From: Klebsiella huaxiensis
GTDB taxonomy: Bacteria > Pseudomonadota > Gammaproteobacteria > Enterobacterales > Enterobacteriaceae
Length of the DNA: 64,000 bases
Assembly (NCBI RefSeq): GCF_003261575.2
Contig: NZ_CP036175.1
Location: 1,612,001 to 1,676,000 of the forward strand
Direction: 5' to 3'
Part shown: piece after piece, positions 59,683-64,000 of the stretch
Layout of the letters: every line of letters starts with the position of its first letter
Position numbering within the stretch: position 1 is the first letter of the stretch
Notes under the pieces: model-generated
The model's database searches: none
Told to the model about the DNA's origin: nothing
The model's input: only the letters and a program-made list of their open reading frames with translations
Program-made: the position numbers and the translations under genes

Positions 59683-60914
59683 TCGCCGCGCTTCCTGGCG
59701 ATCATTAGCGGTTTTCCGGCTAATATTAGCCAGGCCGGTAGCATAACGATACACAGCAGTGGCAACAGGGTAGAGTCCGGGACCACAACCGCGGCCATAA
59801 ACAGGCTCAGCCAGCCATCCCGTGTTACGACCAGCGTTAGCCCGAGAATGGCGCAGGAGATGGTTATGGCTGCCGGGACGGCGGGAACGTGCGCATGCAG
59901 CATCAGCCCAAGCGCTACGCCGACGAATACCGCCGGGAAAATTCTCCCGCCGCGAAAGCCGCTGGCGGCGGCCAGCACCAGTGCCGCCAGCTTCACCAGA
60001 GCAATAAGCATGTAATCATTAGCGGTCAGGGTGAGGCTAAGCGCCAGTTGCTGCATCTCATCCAGACCCTTAAACAGCGTAACATGCCCGCCGATGATGC
60101 CCAGTACACCTAATAAAAAGCCGCCAATCCCCAAGGTTAATATCGGGCTTTTCAGGCTTTGCATCAGCGTATGCAGGCGCGGCAGGCACCAAACGGCGAC
60201 CATACCGACGGCAATCGCGATAAGTGACACGATGGCACCGCTAATAATATCCACAAAGCGCAATTCAGGAAGATACGGAAGCGGTAGCGAAAATTGGGGA
60301 TGAAAAAACAGGCTGGTGGTCAGTGAACCGGCAGCTGCCGCAAGCAGCGGTGCGAATAGCCGATCCCACAATGGGACATCGTTGCTGCTATTGAGCGTTT
60401 GCGAAAAGATGAGCGCAGCCGCAACCGGAGTACCGAATAGCGCGCCAATGGTGCCTGAGGCGGCAAGAATCGTCCAGTCCAGGGCGCTAACTCGCGGGAA
60501 TAACCGGGTACCAAGTGCGGCTGCCAGGGCAATATTTATTACCATAATGGGATACTCAGGCCCAAGACTAACGCCGCCAGCCAGACCTAAGATCAGTGCG
60601 GTGAGCAGGCCCGGCAGCGCGCTGATGCTGACAGGTGCGCCAATTAATGACTCTGTCGCAGGATCTGGCCCGGCGTGACCCGGGCTAAAGCGTACCACCA
60701 GGCCGACGGCGATACCGGTGCAGGTAAGAAGAGCGATAGTCCAGACCGGGTCGCTGGCATTAATGCCAAAACTCGCCGGCAGGCGAGTCCAAAGGATATT
60801 TTGCAAAATAGCTGCAACTTTCATCGCCACAATCAATACGAGGCTGGATGCGATACCAATGATGATCGCGGGTATCGATAATAACAGCATCGTTCTGGCG
60901 CGTGGGTGCAGCAT
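59679..60914 (-). CDS. yfeO: ClC-family ion channel protein YfeO
   Basis: 411 residues, about ten or more hydrophobic helices, with ClC-type stretches GPEYPIMVINIALAAALG, GALFGTPVAAALIFSQ and GFRGGRIFPAVFVGVALG. Start set at ATG 60914 (MLHPRARTMLLLSIPAI), preceded by AAAGGATAC. A further in-frame ATG at 60974 is not conserved. Ion specificity unknown. Confidence 0.9.
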   Translation of the reverse strand: MLHPRARTMLLLSIPAIIIGIASSLVLIVAMKVAAILQNILWTRLPASFGINASDPVWTIALLTCTGIAVGLVVRFSPGHAGPDPATESLIGAPVSISALPGLLTALILGLAGGVSLGPEYPIMVINIALAAALGTRLFPRVSALDWTILAASGTIGALFGTPVAAALIFSQTLNSSNDVPLWDRLFAPLLAAAAGSLTTSLFFHPQFSLPLPYLPELRFVDIISGAIVSLIAIAVGMVAVWCLPRLHTLMQSLKSPILTLGIGGFLLGVLGIIGGHVTLFKGLDEMQQLALSLTLTANDYMLIALVKLAALVLAAASGFRGGRIFPAVFVGVALGLMLHAHVPAVPAAITISCAILGLTLVVTRDGWLSLFMAAVVVPDSTLLPLLCIVMLPAWLILAGKPLMIARKRGD

Positions 60915-60984
60915 GAATAGTATCCTTTTAAGTATCCTGGAGCGCTCATTGCCTGGGAGCTTTATGGGCGTCAATGCAAATGAT

Positions 60985-60998
60985 GCTGAAACGATAAA
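60985..60998 (+). promoter_or_regulatory. Cra (FruR) box upstream of glk
   Basis: GCTGAAACGATAAA fits every position of the Cra consensus RSTGAAWCSNTHHW and lies 180-193 bp upstream of the glk ATG, 71 bp from the yfeO start. Cra control of glk is known in E. coli. Confidence 0.65.
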
Positions 60999-61177
60999 GT
61001 AAAGATGCAGCCTGACAATTGTAAGATATTCGATTTACAATTTTTCATGAATTACAGTGCAACTGTGACGCAGATCGCTAAACCAGGGGTGCTTATACGT
61101 TGGTCGTTGTTGTTAAGGCGTCATGAATTTACAGTGTGCCAAAAGAATCATTTTGACTTTAGCGGAGCTGTAACGGA

Positions 61178-62143
61178 ATGACAAAATTTGCTTTAGTAGG
61201 GGACGTTGGCGGAACGAATGCTCGTCTGGCGTTATGTGATATTGCAAGCGGGGAAATCTCCCGTGCCAAGACCTATTCCGGGCTCGATTATCCAAGTCTT
61301 GAGGCCGTTGTTCAGGTCTATCTGGAGGAGCATGACGTCAAGGTGGAAGACGGCTGTATTGCGATTGCTTGCCCAATTACCGGCGACTGGGTGGCGATGA
61401 CTAACCATACCTGGGCGTTTTCTATTGCCGAGATGAAAAAGAACCTGGGCTTCTCTCATCTGGAAATCATTAATGATTTCACAGCCGTGTCGATGGCGAT
61501 TCCGATGCTGAAAGCTGAGCATCTGATTCAGTTCGGCGGTGCGCAACCGGTGGAAGGCAAGCCCATTGCCGTCTATGGTGCAGGTACCGGTCTGGGCGTT
61601 GCTCACCTGGTGCATGTTGATAAGCGTTGGGTGAGCCTACCGGGTGAGGGCGGACATGTTGACTTCGCACCGAACAGCGAAGAAGAGGGCATTATTCTGG
61701 AAGAACTGCGTACCGAGCTGGGGCATGTCTCCGCCGAGCGCGTGCTGTCAGGGCCGGGGCTGGTGAATCTTTACCGGGCGATTGTGAAGTCCGATGGGCG
61801 TCTGCCGGAAAACCTACAGCCTAAAGACGTAACTGAACGTGCGTTGGCCGATACCTGCATCGATTGTCGCCGCGCACTGTCGCTATTTTGCGTCATCATG
61901 GGCCGCTTTGGCGGTAACCTGGCGCTAACTTTGGGGACTTTTGGCGGCGTGTATATTGCCGGTGGCATTGTTCCGCGCTTCCTCGACTTCTTTAAAGCCT
62001 CCGGTTTTCGCGGTGGGTTTGAAGATAAAGGCCGTTTTAAAGCCTTTGTGCAGGATATCCCGGTATATCTGATTGTCCATGACAACCCTGGGCTGCTGGG
62101 TTCCGGTGCGCACCTGCGTCAGACTCTCGGTCAGGTTCTCTAA
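61178..62143 (+). CDS. glk: Glucokinase
   Basis: Phosphorylates free cytoplasmic glucose with ATP, the non-PTS route into glycolysis. 321 residues with the phosphate loop LVGDVGGTNARLALCD and the glucose-site stretches INDFTAVSMAIPML and LPGEGGHVDFAP. Start ATG 61178, with GCGGAGCTGTAACGG upstream. Converges on ypdB with a hairpin between. Confidence 0.97.
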   Translation: MTKFALVGDVGGTNARLALCDIASGEISRAKTYSGLDYPSLEAVVQVYLEEHDVKVEDGCIAIACPITGDWVAMTNHTWAFSIAEMKKNLGFSHLEIINDFTAVSMAIPMLKAEHLIQFGGAQPVEGKPIAVYGAGTGLGVAHLVHVDKRWVSLPGEGGHVDFAPNSEEEGIILEELRTELGHVSAERVLSGPGLVNLYRAIVKSDGRLPENLQPKDVTERALADTCIDCRRALSLFCVIMGRFGGNLALTLGTFGGVYIAGGIVPRFLDFFKASGFRGGFEDKGRFKAFVQDIPVYLIVHDNPGLLGSGAHLRQTLGQVL

Positions 62144-62154
62144 ACCCGCCTCTT

Positions 62155-62179
62155 ACCCGGATAAATCGTTTATCCGGGT
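62155..62179. terminator. Inverted repeat between glk and ypdB
   Basis: Perfect 11-bp stem ACCCGGATAAA / TTTATCCGGGT with a TCG loop. No clear T-run follows on either side, so it may be a weak bidirectional terminator or a stability hairpin. Confidence 0.6.
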
Positions 62180-62184
62180 CATCT

Positions 62185-62925
62185 CTACAAATGCATTAGC
62201 TGGCGAAACTCTTTGACCTTGCTGCGGCTCACCGGGACCTGAAACTCCAGGTCGCGAAGCCGCAGAATATAGGTATTGTTGAACCAGGGTTCAATTTCGC
62301 GAATTTTATTCAGATTCACGCAATATGAACGATGGCAGCGGAAGAAGTGTGCTGGCGGCAGCTTGTTACAGAACTCCGTGATATTCATCGGCATCACGAA
62401 CGACTCCCGACGGGTATAAACGAACGTCATCTTTTCATGCGCTTCGGCGTAGTAGATATCATGGATGCTGGTCACGATGATGCGTTCATCTTTAATTAGA
62501 TTGATCGTGTCGTTTTCCCGCGTGGGGTTGGATACCGCCCCCGTACCGGTGCTGACTTGCTGCTGTTGCCAGGCGCTGGTCAGCTTTTGCAGCATGTTAA
62601 TAATGCGCGATTCCTGGTACGGTTTCAGGATGTAATCAAATGCCTCTAGCTCAAAAGCTTCTACTGCATGTTCTTTCCATGCAGTGATAAAGACAATAAA
62701 GGGTTTGTGCACAAACTGACTGATATTCTGCGCCAGCAGAACACCATCCAGAGAGGGGATGTTAATGTCGAGAAAAATGGCATCGACTTTGTTGTGCTGT
62801 AAAAACTTCAGCACGTCTAACCCGTCGTCAAAGGTGCCGACAATTTCCATCTGGCTATGGGTGTTAATCAGCCAGGTGAGCTCTTGTTGTGCCAGGAATT
62901 CATCTTCAACAATGATGACTTTCAT
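62185..62925 (-). CDS. ypdB: LytTR-family response regulator YpdB
   Basis: 246 residues: receiver domain (1-~115) with phospho-acceptor Asp53 (IFLDINIPSLDG) and acidic pocket VEDE, then a LytTR DNA-binding domain (HEKMTFVYTRRESFVMPMN...HRSYCVNLNKI). In E. coli YpdB, with YpdA, senses pyruvate and activates yhjX. Start ATG 62925 with GGAGATAAG. A further in-frame ATG at 62940 overlaps the ypdA stop and is less likely. Confidence 0.95.
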   Translation of the reverse strand: MKVIIVEDEFLAQQELTWLINTHSQMEIVGTFDDGLDVLKFLQHNKVDAIFLDINIPSLDGVLLAQNISQFVHKPFIVFITAWKEHAVEAFELEAFDYILKPYQESRIINMLQKLTSAWQQQQVSTGTGAVSNPTRENDTINLIKDERIIVTSIHDIYYAEAHEKMTFVYTRRESFVMPMNITEFCNKLPPAHFFRCHRSYCVNLNKIREIEPWFNNTYILRLRDLEFQVPVSRSKVKEFRQLMHL

Positions 62926-62936
62926 CTTATCTCCAC

Positions 62937-64000
62937 TCATGACAGCAAAGACTCCGTCGCCGCCTGGGGCGCATGCTGGGTTGGCACGTAGAAGGCAATT
63001 TCGGTTCCCGGGGCCAGGCGTCGGATATGCAGACCTTCGCCGTACAGCAACTTGACCCGATGATGAACATTCAGTAAACCAATTTTATTCCCCGGCATTT
63101 CGTCGGCTTCCACTCTTGCTACGACCGCCGGGTCAATGCCGTTGCCGGTATCGCGAACGCTAATTCGTACACGATTTCCGCACTCATTAATTCCGATGGT
63201 GACCACGCCTTTACCTTTACAGGGCTGTATCCCATGAACGATAGCATTTTCCACTAGCGGCTGAATAAGCAGGCTGGGGATCATGAAGCTGATTTCATCA
63301 TCAATATCATAAATCACCGTCAGCTTGTCGCCGAAGCGGGCCTGTTCAATCGCGATATAGTCCTTGATTTGATACAGCTCTCTTTTGATGTCTATCTGTT
63401 CATCATCTTTTAATTCAATGTTGTAGCGTAAATAGCGCGATAAATTAAAAATCAGCTGGCGCGCGGTGTCAGGATTCATGCGTATTGAAGACGAAATCGC
63501 ATTCAGGGCATTAAATAAAAAATGGGGATTAATTTTGCTCTGTAGCGCGCGCAGTTCGGCTTTATTGGCCATTTCACGAAGCTGTTCGGCACGAGAGACT
63601 TCCAACTGTGTAGAGATAATTTGCGACAGGCCAATTGCCATTTCCTGCAGCGAAGAAGTGATGCGATGTGCGTGGCAATAATAGATTTTTAGCGTACCGG
63701 TGACGACGCCTTTCTCCCATAACGGAATGACCAACATGGAGTGTATTTCCGGCGTTCGGTGAGCTTCATCATTGTTTTTAATAATGATTTTTCCGTAACG
63801 GATCGCCTGTTGCGTCGTTGGGCTAATAAAGTCGTCGTTATCACGGTAGTTGATTTCTCCCACGCCGACATAAGCCATCACGTGCTGGGTATTGGTAATC
63901 GCGACGGCATCGGCATTGATATCGCGGCGGATGATATCGCACACTTGTCGCAGAGATTCACTGTTAACATGGCGAAACAGCGGTAGCGTTTTGTTGGCGA
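62937..64000 (-). CDS. ypdA: Sensor histidine kinase YpdA (C-terminal part, cut by window edge)
   Basis: Partner kinase of YpdB, LytS type. The frame is open from the stop at 62937-62939 to the window edge, giving 354 codons. From memory the full protein is about 565 residues. Present are a GAF-like region, the histidine motif INPHFLFNALNAI and an ATPase domain with VENAIVHG and GNGIDP. The N-terminal transmembrane sensor region is outside the window. Any ATG/GTG seen within this stretch is internal. Confidence 0.93.
   Translation of the reverse strand, partial: ANKTLPLFRHVNSESLRQVCDIIRRDINADAVAITNTQHVMAYVGVGEINYRDNDDFISPTTQQAIRYGKIIIKNNDEAHRTPEIHSMLVIPLWEKGVVTGTLKIYYCHAHRITSSLQEMAIGLSQIISTQLEVSRAEQLREMANKAELRALQSKINPHFLFNALNAISSSIRMNPDTARQLIFNLSRYLRYNIELKDDEQIDIKRELYQIKDYIAIEQARFGDKLTVIYDIDDEISFMIPSLLIQPLVENAIVHGIQPCKGKGVVTIGINECGNRVRISVRDTGNGIDPAVVARVEADEMPGNKIGLLNVHHRVKLLYGEGLHIRRLAPGTEIAFYVPTQHAPQAATESLLS

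Overview
The window is chromosomal DNA of a member of the Enterobacteriaceae. Gene order and protein sequences match the stretch between tktB/maeB and glk/ypdBA of Escherichia, Salmonella, Citrobacter, Klebsiella and relatives. Several details (a ptsJ-yfeJ pair beside pdxK, ipdC beside glk, an unbroken eut operon) resemble Salmonella/Citrobacter/Klebsiella-type genomes more than E. coli K-12. I cannot fix the genus from sequence alone. No phage, insertion sequence, integrase or CRISPR array was seen, and every protein gene that lies wholly inside the window appears intact.

Layout. (1) 1-4.4 kb: the 5' part of tktB (minus strand, running off the left edge) and maeB. (2) 4.4-19.4 kb: a complete 17-gene ethanolamine utilisation operon, eutSPQTDMNEJGHABCLKR. 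It encodes a bacterial microcompartment: shell proteins EutS, M, N, L and K; the B12-dependent lyase EutBC with reactivase EutA and adenosyltransferase EutT; the aldehyde, alcohol and phosphate-acetyl enzymes EutE, G and D; the acetate kinases EutP and EutQ; the transporter EutH; and the activator EutR. (3) 19.4-23.9 kb: hemF-amiA, then ypeA-yfeZ, yfeY and yfeX. (4) 24-29 kb: the sulfate/thiosulfate importer cysPTWA and cysM. (5) 28.9-33 kb: an NTF2-like gene, yfeK, a glutamine-amidotransferase gene (yfeJ) with the MocR regulator ptsJ, and divergent pdxK with a small unknown gene. (6) 33-37.9 kb: ptsHI-crr, cysK and cysZ, all on the minus strand. (7) 38-44.3 kb: zipA, ligA, ypeB, yfeH/yfeR and yfeN. 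(8) 44.5-47.7 kb: the xanthosine genes xapA, xapB, xapR. (9) 47.8-51.1 kb: tRNA operon valU-valX-valY-lysV (minus), gltX, yfeC-yfeD, and two tRNA-Ala genes. (10) 51.3-56.7 kb: pdeA, nupC, mntH, ypeC. (11) 56.8-64 kb: an aldo/keto reductase gene divergent from ipdC, yfeO, glk, and the ypdB-ypdA two-component pair (ypdA cut by the right edge).

How the parts connect. Much of the window is central and accessory carbon flow with its regulation: PTS phosphotransfer (ptsHI-crr), glucokinase, transketolase and malic enzyme, pyruvate sensing (YpdAB) and ethanolamine catabolism. Matches to the Cra consensus lie upstream of both ptsH and glk, and CRP-like sites lie upstream of eutS and ptsH. A second theme is sulfur assimilation (cysPTWA-M, cysK, cysZ).

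The least expected sequence is the 176-bp gap between the aldo/keto reductase gene and ipdC. It holds a GalR/LacI-family-like operator, a TyrR-box match and an unassigned palindrome. The other candidates for new biology are a 79-residue unknown protein translationally coupled to pdxK, an inverted repeat between ptsJ and pdxK, an inverted repeat in the eutS leader, and long direct repeats upstream of xapA. Compared with E. coli K-12 as I remember it, the yfeW-murPQR-ucpA block is absent between yfeX and cysP, the fry/ypd block is absent between glk and ypdB, and ipdC with the reductase gene is present.
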